In this document: positions 39,940-50,150 of the stretch, in pieces
Layout of the letters: every line of letters begins with the position of its first letter
Numbering within the stretch: the first letter of the stretch is position 1
NCBI GenBank assembly: GCA_021234155.1
Contig: JAJEKV010000158.1
Location: 1,111,820-1,175,819, forward strand
Direction: 5' to 3'
Source: Isoetes taiwanensis
Lineage: Eukaryota > Streptophyta > Lycopodiopsida > Isoetales > Isoetaceae
Length of the DNA stretch: 64,000 nucleotides
Notes under the pieces: model-generated
What the model was told of the DNA's origin: nothing
Database searches by the model: none
What the model saw: the letters and a program-made list of their open reading frames with translations, nothing else
Position numbers and translations under genes: made by a program

Positions 39940-41008
39940 TCAGGAAATCTCATTTGATCCTGGTCTTTTGTAAAATGATTCATCTGGCATTGAACCTTGT
40001 GAATGTGATGTTCCTGACTGCTTCTTAGGCTCTAGTGAATATTCTTCGTGCAAAGCGCCTGGAATTATGACATGCTCTGAGCTATGGCGCCAACTGCAGT
40101 CCAAGAACCATAAGAAGAATGCCTTGACCTCAAAGATGAGTTCAATTTTTCTTCTCTGGTAACCTTTTGAGGGTATTCTAAAGCTTTTAAGATGTGTCTG
40201 ATTTGTGGCTGTTTTGATGTTTTTGGATTGAGACATAGTTTTGCTATAATTGCCATGGCCCACACTTCAACCAAGAGCTTTTCATCTTCACGTTCCAAGC
40301 AGTGACCCAAAAGTGGAATCAACCTAGTATGAGAAGCTTTGCTCACAATTTCAAGCTCAGCTATAAGCAGCTCTTTTTTAACTTTTGACACTACTACTCG
40401 TTTCACTATAATAGGTACACTACCATCCAAAAGGCCCCTGTAAATGTCTCCCGAGTGTCCAGACTTAATCAAGTTTGAGGAACTGAATAATTGAGTGGCA
40501 TTCTCTAACTGAGAGAAGGAAAATGCCTCTCCAATACTTGATAGGTTTACTGTCACTCCTACTACAGGATTAGGTTGAGTTGCTGCTCCAGGCTGGGCAG
40601 CTGGAGGAACAGGATCAGAGCTTTTGGGTTGAGCTACTGTATCACGCTGTATAAAGAGATATACAATCAATATGATTGAAAGAACCAATCCTAGTCCACC
40701 AAACACTCCACCAAGTATGGCTCCTAAATGTTTTGAACTTTTACTACCCTCTGCTGGTACTGAAGGACTTGGAGCTGGAGCACCAGAAAACCCAGTAAAT
40801 TGAAGGCCCAACCGGGCGTAGAAAGATGTGCATGTTTCATTGCTGCGCTGTTTCTGCGCATTTGTAAAACAGTTCTGATCAGTTTTTGAACCACTAACAC
40901 TTGGCACTGTACCATTGAAATAGTTGCTGGCGAGATCAAGTACGGTAATATTTTTCCACTGAGAAAGCCCTTCTGGTAAGAGACCATTTTGCAACTGTAG
41001 GATATCGC
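39940..41008 (-). pseudogene. LRR receptor kinase (At2g16250-like) lacking its kinase core
   Basis: In order: end of an LRR (LSQWKNITVLDLASNYFNG), a Cys-containing juxtamembrane stretch, a Pro-rich linker, a transmembrane helix (GAILGGVFGGLGLVLSIIL...), then FSFSQLENATQLFSSSNLI, GHSGDIYRGLLDGS, VPIIVKRVVV and RLIPLLGHCLERED of the kinase N-lobe. The frame then jumps directly to EVWAMAIIAKLCLNP and MRHI-like C-terminal sequence (QIRHILKALEYPQK). Compared with the Arabidopsis family, everything from the hinge through the catalytic and activation loops is missing, without loss of frame. A 1-nt shift near 40080 separates the C-terminal tail (HEEYSLEPKKQSG...). This family of atypical kinases is plasma-membrane localised. 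This copy cannot phosphorylate. Confidence 0.8.
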
Positions 41009-41096
41009 TTCCAAAGGAAATTACAGCACCCACATCAGACACTTTAAATTGTAGAACGTTAAGAACATAACAGTACCTGTGTCCCATAAGATTCAA
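41009..41096 (-). pseudogene. PTF2-derived piece fused to the receptor kinase frame
   Basis: The first about 29 residues of the open frame 41096-40065 (MGHRYCYVLNVLQFKVSDVG...) match LGRMYHNVLNVLQIEVPGID in the second half of cyclin fold 1 of the neighbouring PTF2-like protein. The reading frame runs without a stop from this piece into the LRR of the receptor kinase, creating a chimeric ORF. Whether it is transcribed is unknown. Confidence 0.7.
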
Positions 41097-41189
41097 AGAT
41101 GTTTGAGAATATGCCTCAGGACAACATAGATACAGGCTCTATCAAGAGTATCAGTAATTTTTTCCACCATACAAAACCTACCCTTCATT

Positions 41190-42219
41190 TTGTTCCAAAG
41201 TTTTTCCAACCACTTTAGTGTTGCAAATCTCGTGTTGTCCATCTTCTACGTCCATCTTCTCTGTATCATCCTCGGCAATCAAGTTTCCACCTGTCACAAA
41301 AACATAAACCCTATTGCTAAACTAGTGCCATATTCAGATATCATAAATACATGCACAACAATAGCAGCAGTGCAGTTCAGGAGTGAAACTGCAATATCAT
41401 CTTCAGCAGATAATTTTCCACCTCTAGCCAACTCAGACCTTATCTAAATAATCATAAAAGAAATGTATACCAATGGTGGCAGTGCAGTTCAGAAGATGGA
41501 AACCCACAAATAGTCTCCTTAAAAATTACTGCTATTTAATAACAACTTAGTTTAGTAACGCCCTTAAAATATTTCGCGGAAACTCAAAATAATCCAAACT
41601 GTAAATATGCATCTCCTATAATATATTAGACATGAGATGCCGCATAACTTAGTTTTTCCAAAAACTGATACATGTACCAAAGTTACTTCCAAGAAATTGT
41701 CACCATGGTTCCCAAGGAGAATTAAAGCTCCATCAGGCTTGAAAAAAACAGCAACTTCAGCTTTTGTTGGAAGATGTTTAACAAACAAAGGTGAAACTGC
41801 AGTATCATCTTCAGCAAACAAGTTTCCCCCTGTAGCCAACTTAAACCTTATTTCTTGGCTGAGTTCCTTAACTGAATAATCATAAAAGAAATGTATACCA
41901 ATGGTGGCAGTGCAGTTCAAAAGATGGAAACACACGGATAGTCTCCTTAAGAATTACTGTTATTTCATAACAGCTTGATTTAGTATCGCCCTCAAAACAT
42001 TTCGCGGAAACTCAAAATATTCCGGAAAGGTAAACATGCATCTCCTATAATACATTAGACATGAGATGCCGCATAACTTAGCTTTTCCAAAATCTGATAT
42101 ATGTAACAAAGTTACCTCCATGAATTGCCACCACATTCTGACTTTGTTAAGTCATGGTTCCCAAGGAGAATTAAAGCTCATCAGGCTTGAAAAAACAGCA
42201 ACTTCAGCTTTTGTTCGAA
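41190..42219 (-). repeat. Tandem copies carrying a PTF2 N-terminal segment
   Basis: A unit of about 429 bp is repeated: 41461-41889 and 41890-42219, with a partial copy at 41370-41460. Each includes non-coding flank ('gtataccaatggtggcagtg') and a short coding-like block. On the minus strand the block reads LATGGNLFAEDDTAVS (about 41800-41870), a weaker LARGGKLSAEDDIAVS (about 41380-41430) and, separately, TGGNLIAEDDTEKMD (about 41225-41300). All derive from LATGGNVIAQDDTGARG of the PTF2-like gene (43430-43510). The gene's own N-terminal segment has been multiplied downstream of it. Confidence 0.75.
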
Positions 42220-42600
42220 GATGTTCCATCAAGTCTTCATCGGAAGCTTCTTGTTCATCACTTGCACATTTGAGATCTAAAAGTGCCCGGTAATAACCAT
42301 CCTCTATTTGAGTCTCATCTGCACCATGAAGCAGTAATCGTTCTATTAAAATATCTTCCATGTCCAGATCTCTCTCTTTTCCAAATGGTTGACAAGGTAG
42401 CACTTTTCTTTTAGTTCTTTCTAGCACCTTGCAATTCCCTGAATGCTGTACTTTGTGTAATCTAAGCTTCGAGAATCAATTTTTAACCGCCTTCTAGAAC
42501 GTGCATCTTCACTGTTAACAAAGCTTTTTGGCAACACTTCTCCTACAGAGAATTTATGTACAATGCTCCAATCTGCAGGACCAGGACCCTTTGTGTTGGC
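42220..42600 (-). pseudogene. Out-of-frame C-terminal part of the PTF2-like gene
   Basis: After a 1-nt shift near 42587 the minus strand reads DWSIVHKFSVGEVLPKSF, then SRRRLKIDSRSLDYTKYSIQ up to a stop near 42427. A second shift gives LERTKRKVLPCQPFGKERDL and then MEDILIERLLLHGADETQIE with an acidic end near 42220. These look like the natural continuation of the 385-codon frame. The fragment at 26965-27265 has the same stretch. Either the gene is broken twice or the assembly has two 1-nt errors. Confidence 0.65.
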
Positions 42601-43711
42601 CTCTATTATTAGAGGGAGCAGGTGCTTCAGTTTGATCTAGCAGCTGGCTTAGCTGTTCCTTGTTCTGTGCTAGTGTTTTTCCAGCTGTGACTCCATCAAA
42701 ATTCAAGGTACGTTTGTCAAGATTATATTTGACTTCTAGAAACTGGAAGAGGAAAGGCAGATGGCGAGGAAGAGATTTGAGGGTAATATCTTTACCCCAA
42801 GGCAACCCACCTGCATAACCCACCAGAGCTAGCTGCAATTCTAAGTATCTTGACTTCATTGTACTTTGTACAACAGGCAGATGTCTTGTCACATCCTCTG
42901 CATCAACCTTCACGTTATTAACTTCACAAACAAGTAAAAGGACTGCAGCCACCACTGGCAGAAAATGGCGACCAGTTGTAATAAACCATTTACTTGAGTT
43001 TTCTAGAAGAATACGACTCTGCTTCATTACTTTCTGAGTTATCTCCTTGTTCTCGGTTGCAAAAGCTGGAATTGAAGATACTGCTCTCTCAAGAAAAATT
43101 ACAGGATCAATCCCAGGCACTTCAATTTGTAACACATTAAGAACATTATGGTACATACGTCCTAGATGATATGGATCACAATCTACAGCATTCGCAATTT
43201 CTATGAGGCTCAATGCCAGACGGTTTTGTCTCACAACGACATACATACAAGCTCCTGCCAAAATATCAACCCATCTTCCAGTACCCAATTCCCCATCAGT
43301 TGATTGTTGCATCAAATACAAGACCTCATCCACTCTACTCTTTGGAAAAATCAAAACACTCACTAATCTCTTCACTTTGTTTTCAGCTTCGAATTTTTTC
43401 TGATCACTCCATTGTAGGAAACCTCGTGCTGTCCAGCTTGTACCAGATTTTGCGACGCCTCGAGCCCCAGTGTCATCCTGAGCAATCACATTTCCACCTG
43501 TGGCCAATGCAAACCCTAATTCTTGGCCCTCAGATGCGAATTCCATAACACGATCATTGTAAACGCGACCACAACAATCGCAGCAGCGCAATTTAGAAGA
43601 TATATCTTCAATTATGTGGCCTTTTCCGCAGCCCACACAGACGTCGCGGACCATGGAAGCGGCCTTGGAAGCTCCTAAGCGTCCAGAATTTATAGTAGTT
43701 TCTGATGACAC
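42554..43711 (-). CDS. PTF2: Plant-specific TFIIB-related protein, PTF2-like
   Basis: A 385-codon frame with an N-terminal zinc ribbon (C25-x2-C28 ... C44-x2-C47), a linker with LATGGNVIAQDD, cyclin fold 1 (about 110-200: FEAENKVKRLVSVL, GRWVDILAGACMYVVVRQN, LGRMYHNVLNVL) and cyclin fold 2 (about 205-300: KWFITTGRHFLPVVAAVLLL, STMKSRYLELQ), then LPWGKDITLKSL. The fold order is that of TFIIB. The GLPWGKD segment and the overall length suggest the plant PTF2 branch, which acts in the nucleus with TBP and RNA polymerases and in Arabidopsis is needed for pollen germination and embryogenesis. The ATG at 43711 is preceded by a promoter-like region; a second Met at residue 20 is possible. No introns interrupt the frame. 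It ends at a stop that looks like a frame break, since homologous coding continues (next entry). Confidence 0.8.
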   Translation of the reverse strand: MSSETTINSGRLGASKAASMVRDVCVGCGKGHIIEDISSKLRCCDCCGRVYNDRVMEFASEGQELGFALATGGNVIAQDDTGARGVAKSGTSWTARGFLQWSDQKKFEAENKVKRLVSVLIFPKSRVDEVLYLMQQSTDGELGTGRWVDILAGACMYVVVRQNRLALSLIEIANAVDCDPYHLGRMYHNVLNVLQIEVPGIDPVIFLERAVSSIPAFATENKEITQKVMKQSRILLENSSKWFITTGRHFLPVVAAVLLLVCEVNNVKVDAEDVTRHLPVVQSTMKSRYLELQLALVGYAGGLPWGKDITLKSLPRHLPFLFQFLEVKYNLDKRTLNFDGVTAGKTLAQNKEQLSQLLDQTEAPAPSNNRGQHKGSWSCRLEHCT

Positions 43712-43900
43712 GTAGCCCTAAGCACTGCGTGTTTGGCACCCAGCCTTTTACTTTGCATTATAATTTTAGGGTGGAATCACACTAGTGACTGCCCAAAACT
43801 ATTTTTTAGCAGGGTTGCGTAACCCCCCCTCCCCGATTTCCTGCATTCCTAGCTATGCCACGTGTCGTGCCACGTCAGCTGTTTTTAATCTCAACCATTA
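43712..43900 (-). promoter_or_regulatory. Putative PTF2-like promoter with ACGT cores
   Basis: The 190 bp upstream of the ATG contain 'gccacgtgtcgtgccacgtc' at 43857-43876, with a CACGTG G-box and a CCACGTC element. These are common plant bZIP/bHLH sites. No TATA box is obvious. Confidence 0.35.
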
Positions 43901-46900
43901 GATTTCTTAATTTCGCATCGGACGGCCATGAAAATTAGAAATTCCTTGAATTTCACTTCTCCACTTCTCCGACCATCCCGATTCCCTCCTTGCTTCTGCT
44001 TGCTCGACTTTCTTCTAGGCCTTATCGAATTTGATGGATGGAGAGGGCGACGGATTTGTTCTGCTTGCTATGAACATTTGTTTTTCGCCAAGATTCTGCC
44101 TTAGTTTTTTCTTTTCTTAGTCTCGATTCTTTCCAATGAGTGTTACAGGGTTTCTTTTGTATTTTTGAACAGAGCTCTGCAGGTTTTTTTCTACCCTACA
44201 CGTGCTGGCGGTAAGATTCTCATGATATTTTACTCAGTGATGCTAATGGCACCTAAGCCTACAAAGATGCGCTAATGTGAGCTCAAGTTCTATTCGCTTC
44301 ATGCTGGGGTTTGGATGTGATGTTGCACTTATAACAAGATTTTGCCACGATTTTGAAGCTTTTGCAATGGATTTTGAGTTTGCCAAGGTTGAAGTTTCTG
44401 CAGTAGTGTATGCTGAGTGTTCTATTGTTTCGAAGTGATTTTCTAGGTTTTACTTGTGATTCCAAAGTCTTTTGAAGCACTCTGATCTCCTAGTTTGTAT
44501 TCCTATCTCAAGGCCACATCAATTGCATGTTGTAGCATCCCTTGCGCTCGTCAATCTTGAATGTTTTCTTTTCTGGTTTAGCCTTTGCTTAGGGATATTT
44601 TACTGCTTCCTTTTGAAAGTTCACTAGAGACCAGAGGTTTTTCATTTAACAGATTATTCTAGTTTATGTACGCATATTTGCAGCCAAGTTAATAGATTAT
44701 TCCAGCTTTTGTAGACAGGTTTATGCTAAGTAATTCCATTGTTTGTATCTGTAGTATAGATTTAACTCTGTAGCATCCCTGGCTCTCTCCAATTTACCAG
44801 ATGTTTCACGTAGCAAATAATTTCCAGCTCATTTTAGTAGTATTTCTTGATCAAACTTTAATGTGCTATCAACGACAGAGTATGTGACAACATCAGGGCA
44901 GCAGTCCCTTTCCTTGCTAGTCTCCAAAGTGATTTTCAGGAGATGGCAGTGCTTTGCAACCTGGCAAGGATAGCAAAGGATTTGTTGTAAGTATTTTCAT
45001 TGATTTGGTTTGCTGGTACTCTTCTATGATTCCAGTTGCCTTGTTAGTTTTAGATTCTATTGCTGCTTGGACATCTTCCAGAAATTTTTGTTTGATGGCG
45101 TTGGGATCAAAGAGATTTCCGAAGGGGTAGAATATCGCCATTAAACTACTCATACTTATCAAATTTCAAAAAGTTAATCTTTTCTCATTTGTGAATAACC
45201 AGGCTGATTTTCTAATCCATCTGAGAGGTTGCCAAAAAACTACAGTTGCTATTTTGCTGCATACTTGCCTTGCAATGGCCCCCAAATAGAGAAGAAGAAG
45301 ATTAGTGATTTTTTCCCAGCCTTTTCGGATTTTATGAGTAATATTTAATCCTTCAAATAGACTCATTTATGAGTGCATTTATAGTATGTGTGTATAAGAT
45401 TACTGTGCAATATCTCCGGCATGCCTCGCACCCCATTGCAATGATGTCATTTTTTGCAAATTCTTACACAGCTTGTTGTCATGAGAGCATTGGGAGAGTA
45501 CTTGGTGTGATTGTTATTTCTTTTGTGAAGAAGCCGGGTTCAAAATTTAAGATTCTCGATTCTAGTTGTTTTCACGATATTCTTCTTGTTCACTTTTCTA
45601 GGTCTTTCAACTTCCGATCAAAACCCGAGGAAGTGTTGCGTAATATCTTGAGTCACATGGAGTGTCTTATATCGGAAAGGCGATGCATTAGCCAAGGAAG
45701 TCCGATCGAACTTGCATATCATTGTGAGGCTTCTTGCACATAAAGTGCCACGCACATGCTTGTCAAGCAATGTTCGCTTTTTGCATTGCAGTTGCGTGAG
45801 GTGATGGCACCTGCGGGTTGGATTTTGGGTGTAATTGGTGACCTTAAATTGGACAATCCGCCACCGCAAGGTAACAATTCCACTTGGGACGGGGAACAAT
45901 CTTCCCTACACGTTCGGATGTGTATGTATATATGACCACTAGTCTAAAGAGTGATTATAGCTTCAGAAACCATGCAAAGGCAAGTAATGTATTGTTTCAT
46001 GCGGGGCAAAAAATCAGGACAGATGTAAACTTCGAAAGCACTTTTTGAATGATGTTATTTTGGCAAAACCCATCAATGTCGGCGGTGTGGACTTGGATTC
46101 CCTTAATAAAAGTTTAAAAGAGGATTATCTATAAAAGTATTCCGAATATTGGGAGATGAACAGCTTTTTATATTTTGGGCAACGTACATTAGGAATTGAG
46201 TAAATGAGTGTCTTGATTCAGGGATACATGCACTAAGAACATGGTTAATCTGCTGATATAAGGAACATGGTTGATCTGCATTATGATTTCTCTTGGGAAA
46301 TTGTTTTGAATGATAGTTGTTCCTCATTGGTCCGGATAGTCAAGACAAAATATGTTAAGTCCGGAAAGCATTTTCAGACCCAATAAATATCGGAAATTTA
46401 CAACAATGTACAAGCGGCCGGGACGGGATACTAGCGAATGTATGGCTTTTTCTGTTTTAAGAGAGACCAGGGAGAAAGATAATTTTATTTCATCAGAATT
46501 GTATTAGGCATACATGGTAAGCGACACAAAATGACTTCGGATGGGAGCAAATACACCTTACAGATAATGTATATATGCGGTTGAATATGTAGGTTTTTTA
46601 TTTTTCAGCTGGAATGTATTTATGAGGATGAAAGGGGAGAAAGGTGAGGGCTTGGGGCCATCACCTCAGGTGAACTTTATATTCGTTAGGATAATAAGCA
46701 CTGCTGCTAGGAGAAATCATCAACATTTAGATTAGCTAGGCGTGGAGTAGCTCAGAAGCAGGCACCAACTCAGGCACCAACTTGAATCTCTGACTAAGAG
46801 TTACAAGCAATGATGTACATGCTCCCTTGATCTAGAGCATCGTATACGTTCGTTTCCAATTTCTAATGGCAGACTTAAGCTCCTTTGCATTCAAAAAACA

Positions 46901-47095
46901 CATAAATCTATGCAATTCTGAACAGCTTAAGAATTGATCCTATGCTAACATGTTTGAAAAATATCTTCAAACAAATTTTCATGCTTTGCATCTCCAATGT
47001 TTGGTTTCAAACATATGATCTCAATCCTGCTCCAAAATGATGATTATCCTAAACCTTTTAACAAATTCCCAGGCATCTCAAAAAGCCCTAGTCTG
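43901..47095. other. Long region without a recognised gene
   Basis: A pyrimidine-rich stretch (43960-44030) followed by a short plus frame MDGEGDGFVLLAMNICFS (from 44034) could be the 5' end of a divergent transcript. The minus frame 44917-45162 (FLEDVQAAIESKTNKATGII) looks mildly coding-like but matches no family I know. Nothing else was recognised. Confidence 0.35.
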
Positions 47096-48110
47096 CTAAG
47101 GAGACATGGGAAGAGGAATATGTCTGAAAATTGATTTTAAGACAGCTTCATAATGTATTGATGCCTCTACTTCCAAACATATGTGTTGCATCACTTTTAT
47201 TGCTATCTCTGGATAAGCTCCTGCAACAGTTTCTCCACTGAGCATGACGCAATCTGTGCCATCAAGCACTGCATTTGCTACATCAGTGCATTCTGCTCGC
47301 GTACTACATTTGCTACGCCAGTGCATTCTGCTCGCGTAGGCCTTGGTGTCTTGATCATTGAATTCAGCATTTGGGCTGCAGAACTAGTTTGCCAGCTGCA
47401 TTGCACTTGTATATCATCATCTTTTGTGCCAGAAATATTTTTCCAATCAATGCCAAGATCACCTCTAGCCACCACAATAGCATCTGTCTCTTTTAATATA
47501 TCATGAAAATTCTGAAGGCCTTCTTGGTTTTCCACGTAGAGCATATATCGTCATCAGTATCTTTTAGGAGGGGTGAAGGAAGTGAGAAGGTTCAGAGGCT
47601 AACTTTTGAAATTTTTTGGATAGTTCTTGCATGCTTTCCAAGAACTTATCGAATGTTTATAATATCTTGGCCCTTTCGAATAAAAGAAGCTGGAATCGAA
47701 TCAATTTTATTAGGAATCCCCCATTTTAAGAAGTCTTTCTTGTCTTTCTCTGTGATAGTTGAAAGGTCTACTATGCCCCAGGCAAATTAACGTTTTTCCT
47801 TTCACCCAATACTACAGTATTTGCATTTAACGGTGCCTGCAGATGCATCACAGGATAATACAGGCAACATAATAGTGCCATCATAGCATAGAATCTGGTT
47901 TCCAGGCTTTACATCCTTCCTTATCTTTTTGTACGTCATAGCAATCATCTGAGAATCTGCCTTATATTCATAGTCTCTTTGCCCATAACAAGCTGAACAG
48001 ATTTTTCATCATTCAGCGTTCCTGTATGTATTTCTGAACCATGTAACAGTTCGGTATTATTTATACGACTAAGGGTTGAAATCTTGCTACAATTAAAATA
48101 CCAACACAAA
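47096..48110 (-). pseudogene. Cytosolic-type pyruvate kinase pseudogene
   Basis: Pyruvate kinase blocks in order on the minus strand: SEIHTGTLNDEKSVQL-like (about 48030), [100 protein letters not shown] (duplicated in part), then [28 protein letters not shown] and HIPLPMSP. The glycolytic enzyme makes ATP and pyruvate from phosphoenolpyruvate. Residues roughly 60-370 of about 510 are covered with no introns, several frameshifts and a duplicated [16 protein letters not shown] piece around 47275-47310. A dead, possibly retroposed copy. Confidence 0.85.
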
Positions 48111-48585
48111 TCCAACAAATTAACCTTCTTCCCAACCCTGCAGTTCTGCTAGTTTTTTTGTCTTGGACGGGTTGCAGATGGCCAAGAAAACTGGATATCA
48201 CACCTGCGCCCAAGAAATTTCTAACAGAGGATGAAGCAATGGATGAACCCTAAAATCATGTCTTGCAGCTCTGATTCTGCTCTGATTCTGCTCTGGAATC
48301 GCTCAGGTTCCTGAAAAACACCAGCATTACCTGTTTACCTCTAAATCAGTTCTTCAAGCAACGATGTTGGGCCTATTCAGTGACGATTTTGGGGCTGCTT
48401 AGCTCGATTTTAGGTTGATCCGATTCGGATTTTTGCTGCTGATGCGTCATTATAAATTCCTTTCGCAAAAACCGGCTCCAATCCGCGTGAATCCAGTGCT
48501 AAATCGTTCTAATCTGCGCAACTTTTGAAGCAGGAAGAACCCTAATATTTGCTCTTCGATTTTTTTCTGCAACATAGCTCTGAGG
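48111..48585. other. 5' flank of pyruvate kinase pseudogene
   Basis: No further homology was recognised. Confidence 0.35.
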
Positions 48586-48777
48586 TGGCAGTGGCCAAGA
48601 TCTTGGTCAGGGGGTAGCCCCCGCCCAGGAAATATTGCATCCTGGGCACCCGAAGTGTGATAGAGGGGGCGCCCAGGAATCTAAAAAACAAACATTTAAT
48701 AGGTGGATTAGAATTTAGGATCATGGGCGGCCACAAGTGTGATTTCACCTTTAGATTGGTTTCTACCCATCCTACTC

Positions 48778-48810
<33 letters not shown>

Positions 48811-48812
48811 CC
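48586..48812 (+). repeat. SINE-like sequence with poly(A)
   Basis: About 200 bp ending in a run of about 26 A (48785-48810). It includes a hairpin 'gcccagga...tcctgggc' at about 48627. The size and poly(A) suit a SINE or short retropseudogene, but no clear A/B box was found. Confidence 0.35.
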
Positions 48813-50150
48813 TCAGCCACACATCTAATAACCATTGACAATTTAAGAAATTGCTGGCCGTACAAAGTGTCTAACCATAAAAAGACAAACAACATGACTT
48901 CTGCACGAAGGCATCTGATTATCAAAATAAGGCATCTGATTATCAATATAAGGACACAGCATGCAGCAACGCTGCCTTACATATAAGAAAGCTCATGAAC
49001 TACAAGTTTTCACAAACTCTAACTTATCTTCTCATGGAAGCAACACAGAATTTGCTGATGTACACATACAAAACCATCAAAACTAGACTGTTGTACATAA
49101 ATAGGAGCATCAGAACAAGGCTTTGAATTTTTTGAAAATAGCGAATAGCGAAGAGAACCCAGAGCACAACACCCTGATCCAACCCAACGAAGAATATGAA
49201 CATAGAAGAAAAAAATGAATTCAAACCTCTGATTTAGACCTACAGAGCACTCTGATGCCTCGGATTCAAACTAGAAGAAGCATTTCTTCTGTGGAAGATC
49301 CGCCAGCTCCAAAACTGCAGAACCTCCATACATGAAAAACTTGGCAAAATCAAACCTTGGTTGTAAGGCTCAGACAAAAAGCAAGAAGGCAACACAATCG
49401 GCTGAAAGCTCTGTTGCAACAAAAACAAAACCTCCTGCCCTTGAGGATTATTGGCTGGAAGAAACCATTCACGCAAACGAAATCAGCGTGCACAAGCTCT
49501 TCAGAGGAAGATAGACCTGCAGTAACTAAAAGACTCGGAAGAAATGGCTATCCCTGAAGAAATCGGCTTGTTCCTTGCTTTCCGGATGGAATACAAGGCG
49601 CACTCCCTTCTCTGTCCAAGCGCACAGGGGTTGCTATTTTGCAAAAAGGCCATCTAACCATCCACATAAAAACTATTGCCCAAAACTATCCCAATCAGAC
49701 GGCTACCAACATTTCCAAAGGAAAAGAAAAAAAAACTCTAGAATGTCTATGATGGTGCCTTCTAAAGCAAACCAGGCACATACGGCTAGTCAATTCTCTC
49801 AATAGAAGCTATTTCTTAAGCCTTATCGAATTTGCAGAGCAGTATCTTAATCTGGCTATAGCTTGGAGTCTGTGAATTTCATTGAATCTGAAAGAGCTAT
49901 GGAGGGTGTCGCTCTTGTGGATTGCTCGCCCTCCAAATCATCTTATGAAGCGACCGACTAGCAAATCCAAGCTAGGAAGGCCGCTGATGGAACTGACCAG
50001 ATGTTTGAGCTGTCGGATGAGCCAAATTGAAAAACAGAGGAAACAGAAGCGTACTCAAAGCAAGGCAAAGGAACAAAAGAATATGGTTTTTCGAAAGAAT
50101 CCAACTCGACCCTTAAAAAATATTGGGCAACCTTCCTTACCTACTACTTC
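48813..50150. other. No clear gene
   Basis: Several short plus-strand frames (49332-49805, 49882-50295) without recognisable domains. Confidence 0.35.

Noticed and set aside
44917-45366. Minus-strand frames in the gene-poor interval
   Set aside because: Mildly coding-like but no family, no splice or start context that I could support as a gene.
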